Source of the DNA: Anaerolineales bacterium UBA3071
Lineage (GTDB): Bacteria; Chloroflexota; Anaerolineae; UBA3071
Direction of reading: 5' to 3'
DNA: 7,080 bases
Assembly (NCBI GenBank): GCA_002366755.1
Contig: DFBV01000058.1
Location: forward strand, 3,157-10,236
This document shows, in pieces, positions 1 to 6,600 of the stretch. Position 1 is the first letter of the stretch; every line of letters begins with the position of its first letter. The notes beneath the pieces are model-generated. The model was not told the DNA's origin, did not search any database, and saw nothing but the letters and a program-made list of their open reading frames with translations. The position numbers were made by a program, and so were the translations under genes.

Positions 1-129
1 CTGGAGTATTCGCAGAAGCGCAAGCCGGGGAATCAGTTCAAGCGGAAGGCGCGGGCCTTTGCAAGGAAATACGGCAATCCGGCCAACTACGTGCGCAAGG
101 GGAAGAGGATATTGGGTATTGGGGATTAG
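1..129 (+). CDS. C-terminal end of an unrecognised basic protein (partial)
   Basis: An open frame enters from the left edge and ends at TAG (127-129), giving 42 residues. Thirteen of these are Lys or Arg, including KRK and FKRKARAFARK clusters. The last six residues (ILGIGD) and the stop codon are encoded by the 7-bp repeat array that starts at 111, so the natural C-terminus was probably altered or extended by the array. I do not recognise a family. A basic tail of this kind would suit a peripheral membrane glycosyltransferase, and the next two genes make surface polysaccharide, but this is only context. The frame is supported by the absence of stops and by codon choice like that of the neighbouring genes; the fragment is too short for more. 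Confidence 0.5.
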   Translation: MEYSQKRKPGNQFKRKARAFARKYGNPANYVRKGKRILGIGD

Positions 130-159
130 AGGTTGGAGGTTGGAGGCTGGAGGCTGGAG
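111..159 (+). repeat. Degenerate 7-bp tandem array A, seven units
   Basis: Seven consecutive heptamers run without a phase break: ATTGGGT, ATTGGGG, ATTAGAG, GTTGGAG (twice), GCTGGAG (twice). The common core is NTTGGRG with drift along the array, as expected from repeated local duplication followed by mutation. The TAG stop of the upstream gene is in the third unit. The unit resembles, in reverse orientation, that of the array inside the glycosyltransferase gene. Heptanucleotide repeats of this style (STRR sequences) are known in cyanobacteria; applying that label here is an analogy only. Confidence 0.8.
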
Positions 160-191
160 CTCCTGAGACTGGCAAGCAGGGCCACTCGTGT

Positions 192-220
192 TTGACGCCA
201 GTGCTCGGTTGTGTTAGAAT
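192..220 (+). promoter_or_regulatory. Sigma-70-type promoter for the polysaccharide genes
   Basis: TTGACG (192-197) and TAGAAT (215-220) are separated by 17 bp, and an extended -10 TGT (212-214) sits directly before the -10 box. Transcription should begin near 227, giving a leader of about 70 nt to the ATG at 298. The GTG at 211 overlaps the -10 region, so the longer reading frame starting there cannot be translated from this promoter. Confidence 0.65.
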
Positions 221-297
221 GCCTGTGGTACAGTTCGGTCTATTCGAGTCGTGGGCATTGGGTTGAATTGGGTCAGGAGGGTAACATCAGGTGGGCG

Positions 298-1263
298 ATG
301 CTTGATCTGGGGATTGTCATCGTCAGCTACAATACCTGTGACCTGCTGCGGGAGTGTCTGAACTCCGTCTACGCCAGCGAGGGCGACTTCAGCCACAGCG
401 TTTGCGTGGTGGACAACTGCTCCGCCGACGATAGTGCCGGCATGGTGCGGGCAGAGTTTCCCCAGGTTCGCCTCATCGAAAGCGGCGTCAACGGCGGCTA
501 CGCCTATGCCAACAATCTGGGCCTGCGGCACTTCGGCTTCGCACACCCAATCCCCAATCCCCAATATCCAATATCCAATCCCCAGTACCCAACACCCAAC
601 TCCCCCCGCTATGCACTGCTCCTGAACCCCGATACCGCCTTGCCTGCGAATGCGTTGGCCGATATGCTCGCCTTCATGGACAACCACCCCAAAGCCGGTA
701 TCGCTGGGCCCAAGCTGGTTCGTCAGGACGGCAGCCTTGATCTGGCCTGCCGCCGCTCCTTCCCCACACCGGAAGTCTCGCTCTACCGCATGTCGGGCCT
801 GAGCAAGCTCTTCCCCAACAGTCCGCGGTTTGGTCGCTACAATCTCACCTGCCTCGATCCAGACCAACTCGCCGAAGTGGATTCCGTCGTTGGGGCCTTC
901 ATGATAGTGCGGCGTGAGGCGATCGAGCAGGCAGGGCTGCTGGACGAAACCTTCTTCATGTACGGCGAAGACCTGGACTGGGCTTACCGCATCAAGCAGC
1001 ATGGCTGGCGGGTGTGGTACAATCCGGCCGTCACGGTTCTGCACATCAAGGAGGCTGCCAGCAAGCACAGCGACAGAGCGCGCTACGAGTTCTACAGGGC
1101 GATGGTTATCTTCTATCGCAAGCACTACGCGGCCCAGACATCCCTCTGGCTGCACTGGCTGATTCTGGCCGGCATCGCCGTGCGCTGCCGCCTGGACATG
1201 TGGGGCCGGGCGCTGCGCTCACGCCTTCACCGGCAGCAGGTGCAGGAGACAGTCTCATGCTGA
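298..1263 (+). CDS. Family 2 glycosyltransferase (rhamnosyltransferase-like)
   Basis: This 321-residue enzyme is predicted to transfer a sugar from a nucleotide-sugar donor to a growing surface glycan at the cytoplasmic face of the membrane. The GT-A fold is clear: IVIVSYN near residues 6-11, VVDN at 37-40, a conserved GYAYANNLGLRH helix at 67-78, the metal/donor-binding NPD at 110-112, and EDLDW at 224-228 carrying the likely catalytic acidic residues. A hydrophobic stretch (about 283-295) followed by a basic tail suggests membrane attachment. ATG 298 is chosen because families of this type begin just before the IVIVSYN strand and because the upstream frame runs through the promoter; GGAGGG at 276-281 is a distant ribosome site and AGGTGG at 289-294 a very close one. 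Residues 83-103 (three 7-residue Pro/Asn-rich repeats) are encoded by a heptad DNA array and look like an insertion in the loop before the NPD strand. The gene overlaps the next by 7 bp. Acceptor and donor sugars cannot be told. Confidence 0.9.
   Translation: MLDLGIVIVSYNTCDLLRECLNSVYASEGDFSHSVCVVDNCSADDSAGMVRAEFPQVRLIESGVNGGYAYANNLGLRHFGFAHPIPNPQYPISNPQYPTPNSPRYALLLNPDTALPANALADMLAFMDNHPKAGIAGPKLVRQDGSLDLACRRSFPTPEVSLYRMSGLSKLFPNSPRFGRYNLTCLDPDQLAEVDSVVGAFMIVRREAIEQAGLLDETFFMYGEDLDWAYRIKQHGWRVWYNPAVTVLHIKEAASKHSDRARYEFYRAMVIFYRKHYAAQTSLWLHWLILAGIAVRCRLDMWGRALRSRLHRQQVQETVSC
546..601 (+). repeat. Degenerate 7-bp tandem array B inside the glycosyltransferase gene
   Basis: Eight unbroken heptamers fit YCCARYH: CCCAATC twice, CCCAATA, TCCAATA, TCCAATC, CCCAGTA, CCCAACA, CCCAACT. 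Flanking bases extend the repeat-like segment to 544-606, which is 63 bp or nine heptads, so the reading frame is kept. A 7-nt unit read in triplets repeats every seven codons, and the protein shows this as PIPNPQY, PISNPQY, PTPNSPR. The complementary strand carries the TTGGG-type unit seen at 111-159. Confidence 0.85.
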
Positions 1264-2642
1264 AGCGGCGGATGGACGTCCTGTTCGGCATCACGCTGCT
1301 CATCAGCGACCTGTTGATGAGCGGGCTGGCCTTTGGCCTGGCTTACCGGTTGCGTCTGCTGACCCCCCATGATGGCGTTTTGGAGTTCTACAACTACGTG
1401 GGCATGATGATCGTGCACACGCTGTCCATTGTGACGGTGTTCTTCCTCAGGAGATCATACCACTCAAGGCATCCCTTCTCGCAACTGGACGAGTTCTACA
1501 ACGTCGTCGGCAGCGTCTTGCTGGGCACCGTCACCGCCATTGCGCTCATTTCCTTCCTCCTCAAGGATCGTGTGGACTACCCCCGTTTGATGATAGTCTA
1601 TGCTCTGATCCTGACCATCATTCTGGTGACTTTGGGGAGGCTGATACACACGTCCTTGCGTTGGATGCTGCTGGCGCAAGGTCTAGGCAGGAGGAAGGTG
1701 CTCCTCGTCGGCGGCGGTGATGTGGGGCGGCTGATCCTGCAAAAGATTCGCCAGTCTCCCCGCCTCGGCTACGAGGTGGCCGGCTTCGTCAATGGGGAAG
1801 TCGGCAGCGTGGTGATGGGAGCGCCGGTGCTCGGCCAGACGGGAGACTTGCCCAGCCTCATCGAGGATCACGACATCAAAGAAGTGATCATCGGCTTGCC
1901 AGAAGCGAGCCATGAGGAGATCCTCAACATCGTGTCTCTCTGTGAACGGGAGAGAGTAGGTATCAGGGTTTTCCCCGACTTGTTCCAGATCATGGCCTCG
2001 GAAGTGAGCATCGGCGATCTCGGAGGGTTGCCTTTGCTGACCATGCGGGACGTGGCGCTGCGCGGCTGGCGGCTGACGCTGAAGCGCATCTTGGACGTCG
2101 TCATCGGTGGCGCGGCTCTGACCCTCCTCTCCCCCCTGATGATGCTCACGGCCCTGCTGATCAAGCTCGATTCCAGGGGGCCGGTCTTCTTCGTCCAGGA
2201 CCGCACCGGGCTGGACGGCCATCCCTTCCCGATGCTCAAATTCCGCTCCATGCGCCAGGATGCGGAAGCCAGCGCCACCTGGACGACGGAAAACGATCCC
2301 CGCCGCACCCGTATGGGAGCGATTATCCGCAAGCTGTCGGTAGATGAGCTACCTCAGTTCATCAACGTCCTGCTGGGCGACATGAGCCTGGTTGGGCCCC
2401 GCCCGGAACAGCCCACGTACGTGGAGCAGTTCCGTCGCAGCATCCCCCGCTATATGGACCGCCATCGCGAAAAGGCGGGCCTGACCGGCTGGGCCCAGGT
2501 CAATGGGCTGCGGGGCGATACCTCCATCGCCGAGCGCACTAAGTACGATCTCTGGTACATTGAGAACTGGTCGCTCTGGCTCGACGTCAAGATCCTCATC
2601 CGTACCATCTTCCAGGGCCTCACAGGCCGTGGCGCGTACTAG
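1257..2642 (+). CDS. Polyprenyl-phosphate sugar-1-phosphate transferase (WcaJ/WbaP-type)
   Basis: This 461-residue membrane enzyme is predicted to transfer a sugar-1-phosphate, often glucose or galactose in this family, from a UDP-sugar to undecaprenyl phosphate, starting assembly of an exopolysaccharide or O-antigen unit. Four membrane helices lie near residues 8-30, 46-64, 82-102 and 110-127. A Rossmann-like region follows, beginning with VLLVGGGDVGR at 148. The bacterial sugar transferase domain runs from about 275 to the end, with its membrane segment at about 278-300, KFRSM, the catalytic Asp-Glu pair at 363-364 in DELPQ, and VGPRPE at 379-384. The length is normal for the family. ATG 1257 has AGGAG at 1244-1248 with 8-nt spacing, overlaps the glycosyltransferase stop, and precedes the first hydrophobic helix; the open frame continues upstream to 1014 only as a shadow of the previous gene. 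The overlap points to translational coupling. No terminator is visible after the stop. The sugar specificity is unknown. Confidence 0.93.
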   Translation: MLKRRMDVLFGITLLISDLLMSGLAFGLAYRLRLLTPHDGVLEFYNYVGMMIVHTLSIVTVFFLRRSYHSRHPFSQLDEFYNVVGSVLLGTVTAIALISFLLKDRVDYPRLMIVYALILTIILVTLGRLIHTSLRWMLLAQGLGRRKVLLVGGGDVGRLILQKIRQSPRLGYEVAGFVNGEVGSVVMGAPVLGQTGDLPSLIEDHDIKEVIIGLPEASHEEILNIVSLCERERVGIRVFPDLFQIMASEVSIGDLGGLPLLTMRDVALRGWRLTLKRILDVVIGGAALTLLSPLMMLTALLIKLDSRGPVFFVQDRTGLDGHPFPMLKFRSMRQDAEASATWTTENDPRRTRMGAIIRKLSVDELPQFINVLLGDMSLVGPRPEQPTYVEQFRRSIPRYMDRHREKAGLTGWAQVNGLRGDTSIAERTKYDLWYIENWSLWLDVKILIRTIFQGLTGRGAY

Positions 2643-2700
2643 CTGATTCTCCCGCAGCCCGCGCCGCTCGTCCACTCATCGCGCAGGCGAACCTCCCCGT

Positions 2701-2729
2701 TTGACAGCATCAGCACTTTCTGGTATTAT
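2701..2729 (+). promoter_or_regulatory. Strong sigma-70-type promoter of the hrcA operon
   Basis: A consensus TTGACA (2701-2706) is 17 bp from TATTAT (2724-2729), with an extended -10 TGG at 2721-2723. The predicted start of transcription is near 2736, about five bases before the CIRCE operator, so bound HrcA would block initiation or early elongation. The leader before hrcA would be about 93 nt. The stretch 2643-2700, between the sugar transferase stop and this promoter, shows no gene or terminator. Confidence 0.88.
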
Positions 2730-2740
2730 ATGCCAGTTGC

Positions 2741-2769
2741 TTTAGCACTCTCGATGCTAGAGTGCTAAA
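2741..2769 (+). promoter_or_regulatory. CIRCE operator (HrcA binding site)
   Basis: The sequence TTAGCACTC (2742-2750), nine spacer bases and GAGTGCTAA (2760-2768) match the CIRCE consensus exactly, and one extra T/A pair extends each arm to 10 bp. CIRCE is the known inverted repeat bound by HrcA dimers to repress class I heat-shock genes. Its location just after the predicted transcription start and ahead of hrcA itself indicates autoregulation of the whole chaperone operon, with release when HrcA loses activity on heat stress. Confidence 0.98.
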
Positions 2770-2828
2770 CCGAGCCCAGGCAGAGTTGTTATGAGACCTG
2801 AACGAGCGGTAGGACAGATCGGTTGTGA

Positions 2829-3860
2829 ATGATGGCAGAGCGTGACCAACTAGGCGGCAGGCGCCGCACGGTGCTGGGGCTGGTGATACGAGAATACGTC
2901 GCCGGCGCTCAGCCCGTGGGTTCCCAGCACCTTGTAAAGAGATACGGTTTAGGCTACAGCCCGGCCACTGTGCGCAACGAACTGGCAGTTCTGGAGAAGT
3001 TGGGCTACTTGACCCACCCGCACACATCGGCCGGCCGCGTGCCCACCGAGAAGGGCTATCGTTTCTTTGTAGAACACTTGCTGGCGGAGGCACCGCTGTC
3101 GCTTTCCGACCAGCGCATGATCCGCCACCAGTTCCACCAGTCCCGGCTGGAGATGGAGCAATGGGTGCATCTGGCAGCGGCGGTGCTGGCCAACACTACC
3201 CGCAGCGCGGCGCTTGCTACTGTGCCCAAGGCCCTCCGTTGCCACTTCAAGCACCTGGAACTGATTTCTGTGCGCGATAACGTGGTCCTCCTGGTGCTGG
3301 TTCTGCTGGGCGGCACCGTCAAGCAGCAGGTACTGCATATGGAGCAGCCGCTCTCGCAGGAGGCCCTCAGCCGACTTTCCAACCACCTGAACGACGTGCT
3401 GGCTCAGGCCGATGCCAAAGAGATAGAAACCCGGCTGGCGCATGTGTCCGCGTTGGCAATGCAGGTGGGCCAGTTGGTGGCCGACACCATGTGTCAGATA
3501 GACTGCCGCGCCAGCGATCGGATCTTCAGTGAGGGGCTGACCCATCTGCTGAGTGAGCCAGAGTTTGCCGATAGCGAGGAAGCGCGCCGTGTTGTGCAAG
3601 TCCTAGAGCAGCGGCCCTTGCTGGACACCATCTTGCAGGAAATGCGGGAGCGGCAAGGTGTGCAGGTGCTCATCGGCGGCGAAGGGCGCTGGGAAGAGCT
3701 AAGCCAGGCCAGCCTGGTGCTCTCGAGCTACGGCATCGAAGAGGTGTCCGGCATGTTGGGTGTGTTGGGCCCGCTGCGCATGACCTATTCCCGCACTATC
3801 TCCACCGTACGCTACGTGGCTGATTTGATGAGCGGTTTGGTTCAGGAATGGTACGGGTGA
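2829..3860 (+). CDS. hrcA: Heat-inducible transcriptional repressor HrcA
   Basis: This 343-residue repressor binds CIRCE and keeps the chaperone genes low in unstressed cells; in other bacteria its folding depends on the GroE chaperonin. The N-terminal winged helix shows the HrcA hallmarks SPATVRNEL (44-52) and HTSAGRVPTEKGYR (65-78). The central part matches the GAF-like dimerisation region, and the C-terminus carries the family pattern around RMTYSRTISTVRYVADLM. The length is typical. An in-frame TGA at 2826-2828 rules out an earlier start; ATG 2829 is followed directly by a second ATG at 2832, and either could be used. The ribosome site is weak: AGGA at 2811-2814 lies 14 nt away. The gene is first in hrcA-grpE-dnaK, under the 2701-2729 promoter and CIRCE. 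Array C begins one base after the stop codon. Confidence 0.97.
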   Translation: MMAERDQLGGRRRTVLGLVIREYVAGAQPVGSQHLVKRYGLGYSPATVRNELAVLEKLGYLTHPHTSAGRVPTEKGYRFFVEHLLAEAPLSLSDQRMIRHQFHQSRLEMEQWVHLAAAVLANTTRSAALATVPKALRCHFKHLELISVRDNVVLLVLVLLGGTVKQQVLHMEQPLSQEALSRLSNHLNDVLAQADAKEIETRLAHVSALAMQVGQLVADTMCQIDCRASDRIFSEGLTHLLSEPEFADSEEARRVVQVLEQRPLLDTILQEMRERQGVQVLIGGEGRWEELSQASLVLSSYGIEEVSGMLGVLGPLRMTYSRTISTVRYVADLMSGLVQEWYG

Positions 3861-3861
3861 G

Positions 3862-3917
3862 ATGGCTGTTGGATGATGGCAAATGGCAAATGGCAGATGG
3901 CCGATGGCAGATGGCAG
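3862..3917 (+). repeat. Degenerate 7-bp tandem array C between hrcA and grpE
   Basis: Eight heptamers in fixed phase: ATGGCTG, TTGGATG, ATGGCAA twice, ATGGCAG, ATGGCCG, ATGGCAG twice. The array starts one base after the hrcA TGA and ends just before an in-frame TAA (3919-3921) and the grpE ribosome site. The unit differs from those of arrays A and B, but the period and copy number are the same. It fills most of the 82-bp gap between the two genes. Confidence 0.88.
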
Positions 3918-3942
3918 ATAACGAAGGGAGGTATACGGACAA

Positions 3943-4509
3943 GTGTCCATAGAAGCAAGAATAGAGAAGGCAGAAGAAAGGGCTGGGGCAGAAGAAAGGG
4001 CTGAGCTAGAAGAAGCAATAGAAGAAGCAGGGGCAGTGGATGATCCGCTGACGGTGCTGCAAACCGAGTTGGATGCCGCCAAGGCGCAGGCAGACGAGTA
4101 TCTCGACCAGTGGCGGCGCACAGCAGCGCAGTTCTCCAACTACAAGAAGCGCATTGATAAGGAGCAGTCGGAGTTCACCAGGCTGGCTAACGCCACTCTG
4201 GTCACCCGCCTGTTGCCCATCATCGATGATTTCGAGCGAGCTTTTGAGACGTTGCCCCCTAATCTCGGGGGCATAACATGGGTCGAAGGACTGGCCCTCA
4301 TCCAGCGCAAGCTGCAACTGCTGCTGGAGCAGGAGGGGGTGGAGGCCATTGAGACAGAAGGTGAGGCCTTTGACCCGCTGCTGCACCAGGCGGTGACGTA
4401 CGAAGATGCAGAGGGCTTTGAGGAAGCGCAGATCATTGCCGAAGTGCAAAAGGGGTACAGGATGGGTGAGCGCGTCCTGCGACCCAGCATGGTGAGAGTA
4501 GCAAGATAG
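3943..4509 (+). CDS. grpE: Nucleotide exchange factor GrpE
   Basis: GrpE (188 residues) is a cytoplasmic homodimer that releases ADP from DnaK and so sets the pace of the Hsp70 cycle. The family features are a long coiled-coil half with AQFSNYKKR (FSNYKKR at 64-70), a four-helix region, and a C-terminal beta domain with FDPLLHQAV (143-151) and a final VLRPSMVRVAR. The start is GTG 3943: an in-frame TAA at 3919-3921 leaves no other start codon upstream, and AAGGGAGGT (3924-3932) is a strong ribosome site 10 nt away. The first 30 or so residues are a charged Glu/Ala/Arg segment encoded by purine-rich tandem repeats with codons (AGA, AGG, ATA, CTA) less used in the rest of the gene. It lies between hrcA and dnaK in the CIRCE-controlled operon. 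The 61-bp gap to dnaK has no evident promoter or terminator. Confidence 0.96.
   Translation: MSIEARIEKAEERAGAEERAELEEAIEEAGAVDDPLTVLQTELDAAKAQADEYLDQWRRTAAQFSNYKKRIDKEQSEFTRLANATLVTRLLPIIDDFERAFETLPPNLGGITWVEGLALIQRKLQLLLEQEGVEAIETEGEAFDPLLHQAVTYEDAEGFEEAQIIAEVQKGYRMGERVLRPSMVRVAR
3970..4029 (+). repeat. Purine-rich tandem repeats in the 5' end of grpE
   Basis: An 18-bp unit at 3970-3987 is repeated at 3988-4005 with one mismatch, giving AEERAG then AEERAE. It is followed by an 11-bp sequence, TAGAAGAAGCA, at 4007-4017 and again at 4019-4029, giving LEEA then IEEA. Both periods are multiples of three, so the frame is kept. The plus strand is almost entirely purine here, unlike the rest of the gene. 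Confidence 0.75.
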
Positions 4510-4570
4510 ACGCAAGATGCAAGGTTTGGCATCCTGGTTAGTTCATTTCACACAAGGAGCAGTTTAGAAA

Positions 4571-6466
4571 ATGGCAAGGATAATCGGTATAGACTTAGGA
4601 ACAACGAACTCGGTAATGGCTGTGATGGAGGGCGGCGAGCCCGTCGTTATCCCTACAGCCGAGGGCGGGCGGCTTTGCCCTTCCGTGGTGGCCGTCAATC
4701 CCAAGACCGAAGAGCGGATGGTGGGGCAGGTGGGCAAGCGCCAGGCCATCACCAATCCCGAGAACACCATCTCCTCCATCAAGCGCCTCATGGGACGCAA
4801 GTTCAGCGACCCGGAGGTGCAGAAGGCACGCGAGCTTCTGCCTTATGAGATCGTCGAGAAGCAGAACGGCGACGCCTGGGTGGTCATGGGCGGCAAGGAG
4901 TATTCGCCGCCGGAAATCTCGGCCATGATCCTGCAGAAGCTCAAGAGGGACGCCGAGGCCTATCTAGGCGAGCCGGTGGTGGAGGCAGTGATCACCGTCC
5001 CCGCCTACTTCAACGACTCGCAGCGGCAAGCCACCAAGGACGCGGGCAAAATCGCCGGCTTGAACGTGCTGCGCATCATCAACGAGCCCACAGCGTCCTC
5101 GTTGGCCTATGGGCTGGAGAAGAAGGTCGACGAGCAGATCGCAGTCTACGACCTGGGCGGTGGCACCTTTGACATCTCCATCCTGGATATCGGCGAAGGG
5201 GTCTTCGAGGTTAAGTCCACCAACGGCGACACCTTCCTGGGCGGTGACGACTGGGATCAGCGGCTCATCGACTACATCGCCGACGAGTTCCGCAAGGATC
5301 AGGGCATTGATCTGCGGCAAGATCGCATGGCGCTGCAGCGGCTCAAGGAGGCAGCAGAGAAGGCCAAGGTTGAGCTGTCCACGGTGATGCAGACGGAGAT
5401 CAACTTGCCCTTCGTCACCGCGGATGCCTCCGGCCCGAAGCATCTGCAGGTCACCATCACTCGCTCCAAGTTAGGGCAACTCACAGCCGATCTGGTGGAG
5501 CGCACGGCTGGCCCGGTTCGGCAGGCACTGGAAGACGCAAAGGTCACCCCGCAGCAGATTGATGAGGTGGTGCTGGTGGGCGGGCAGACCCGCTCGCCGG
5601 CCATCCAGCGGCTGGTGCGGGACTACTTCGGCAAGGAGCCACACAAGGGCATCAATCCCGATGAGGTGGTGGGCGTGGGCGCGGCCATCCAGGCAGGCGT
5701 GCTGGCCGGCGAGGTCAAGGACATCCTGCTGCTGGACGTCACGCCGCTGACCCTGAGCATCGAGACGCTGGGCGGGGTGGCGACACCGCTCATCGAGCGC
5801 AACACCACCATCCCCGTGAGGAAGAGCCAGACCTTCTCCACCGCTGCCGACGGGCAGACCCAGGTAGAGATCCACGTTCTGCAAGGCGAGCGGCCCATGG
5901 CGGCGGACAACAAGACGCTGGGCCGGTTCATCCTCGATGGCGTCCCGCCCGCGCCGCGCGGTATACCGCAGATCGAAGTGACCTTCGACATTGACGCTGA
6001 CGGCATTCTGAACGTCTCGGCGGAGGACAAGGCGACAGGCCGCGAGCAGCACATCACCATCACCGCCAGTTCCGGCCTTTCCAAGGACGAGGTGGATCAG
6101 ATGGTGAAGGATTCGAAGCGCTACGCCTCGGAGGATCGCAAGCGCAAGGAACAGGTAGAGGCGCGCAACGCCGCCGACACGATAATCTACCAGGCGGAGA
6201 AAACCCTGCGCGAGCAAGGGGACAAGGTGCCCGCCGACGTGCGCAGCGATGTGGAAAGCCATATCAGTGGGCTACGCAGTATCCTGGACACCGGCAGTGC
6301 GGAGGAAGTGCGGCGCAGGGCGCAAGAGCTCTCGGACAGCCTGCAGAAGGTCGGTGCGGCCATGTACGAGCAGCAAGCTCCGCCGCCACCACCCGATGGT
6401 GAAGCCGACGGTGCGCCAGGCAGTGACGAGGACATCGTCGAGGGCGAATTCCGCGAGGCGGAGTAG
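4571..6466 (+). CDS. dnaK: Molecular chaperone DnaK (Hsp70)
   Basis: DnaK (631 residues) binds exposed hydrophobic stretches of unfolded proteins in an ATP-controlled cycle with a J-protein and GrpE. The ATPase domain shows all three Hsp70 signatures: IGIDLGTTNS from residue 5, VYDLGGGTFDISIL from 192 (Thr199 matches the autophosphorylation site of E. coli DnaK) and VVLVGGQTRSP from 333. Lys71 and Glu172 are the expected catalytic equivalents. The interdomain linker ILLLDV is at 385-390, followed by the substrate-binding beta domain, the helical lid, and a Pro/Asp/Glu-rich tail ending EDIVEGEFREAE, close to the acidic end of other bacterial DnaKs. ATG 4571 has AAGGAG at 4554-4559 with 11-nt spacing. 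Length is normal and no key residue is missing. It is the last gene of the operon: a hairpin terminator follows, and no dnaJ is present in the window. Confidence 0.99.
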   Translation: MARIIGIDLGTTNSVMAVMEGGEPVVIPTAEGGRLCPSVVAVNPKTEERMVGQVGKRQAITNPENTISSIKRLMGRKFSDPEVQKARELLPYEIVEKQNGDAWVVMGGKEYSPPEISAMILQKLKRDAEAYLGEPVVEAVITVPAYFNDSQRQATKDAGKIAGLNVLRIINEPTASSLAYGLEKKVDEQIAVYDLGGGTFDISILDIGEGVFEVKSTNGDTFLGGDDWDQRLIDYIADEFRKDQGIDLRQDRMALQRLKEAAEKAKVELSTVMQTEINLPFVTADASGPKHLQVTITRSKLGQLTADLVERTAGPVRQALEDAKVTPQQIDEVVLVGGQTRSPAIQRLVRDYFGKEPHKGINPDEVVGVGAAIQAGVLAGEVKDILLLDVTPLTLSIETLGGVATPLIERNTTIPVRKSQTFSTAADGQTQVEIHVLQGERPMAADNKTLGRFILDGVPPAPRGIPQIEVTFDIDADGILNVSAEDKATGREQHITITASSGLSKDEVDQMVKDSKRYASEDRKRKEQVEARNAADTIIYQAEKTLREQGDKVPADVRSDVESHISGLRSILDTGSAEEVRRRAQELSDSLQKVGAAMYEQQAPPPPPDGEADGAPGSDEDIVEGEFREAE

Positions 6467-6470
6467 CCCT

Positions 6471-6491
6471 CAGAGCACAGAACACAGACGA
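6471..6491 (+). repeat. Possible short 7-bp repeat array D after dnaK
   Basis: Three heptamers in phase, CAGAGCA, CAGAACA and CAGACGA, begin four bases after the dnaK stop codon and are followed by a further ACAGAAC. The pattern is like that of the clear heptad arrays but has only three copies with mismatches, so chance similarity in a low-complexity stretch is possible. Confidence 0.4.
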
Positions 6492-6503
6492 AGACAGAAC
6501 TTG

Positions 6504-6534
6504 GCCCCTCACTCCGTTTGGAGCGAGGGGCTTT
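6504..6534 (+). terminator. Intrinsic terminator of the hrcA-grpE-dnaK operon
   Basis: GCCCCTC (6504-6510) pairs with GAGGGGC (6525-6531). After one A/C mismatch, CTCC (6512-6515) pairs with GGAG (6520-6523) around a GTTT loop. A short T-rich run (TTTGTATT) follows. The GC-rich stem and its position 37 bp after the dnaK stop fit Rho-independent termination; the broken T-run may make it leaky. Confidence 0.85.
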
Positions 6535-6600
6535 GTATTGCATCTGAGTGCAACAAACGCCGCAGCCCTGATGTACAGATTGTGAAGCAGGACTTCAAAC

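Noticed and set aside
111..159. G-quadruplex in array A
   Set aside because: Only two runs of three or more G occur; the other units have GG pairs, so a stable quadruplex is not supported.
111..159. CRISPR array
   Set aside because: The repeats are 7 bp and contiguous, with no spacers.
211..297. N-terminal extension of the glycosyltransferase from GTG 211
   Set aside because: It overlaps the -10 box of a good promoter, and the extra 29 residues lie before the usual family start.
214..1155. Long minus-strand open frame opposite the glycosyltransferase, and similar ones opposite the sugar transferase, hrcA and dnaK
   Set aside because: They mirror GC-rich coding genes with clear families, and the translations show no recognisable domains.
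1014..1256. Upstream extension of the sugar transferase frame
   Set aside because: It lies wholly in the glycosyltransferase gene, lacks the hydrophobic start expected, and a well-placed AGGAG supports ATG 1257.
4516..4533. Hairpin GATGC/GCATC between grpE and dnaK
   Set aside because: A 5-bp stem with an 8-nt loop and no T-run is too weak to call a terminator or processing site.
4526..4570. Separate promoter for dnaK
   Set aside because: TTGGCA at 4526-4531 has no acceptable -10 box at 16-18 bp.
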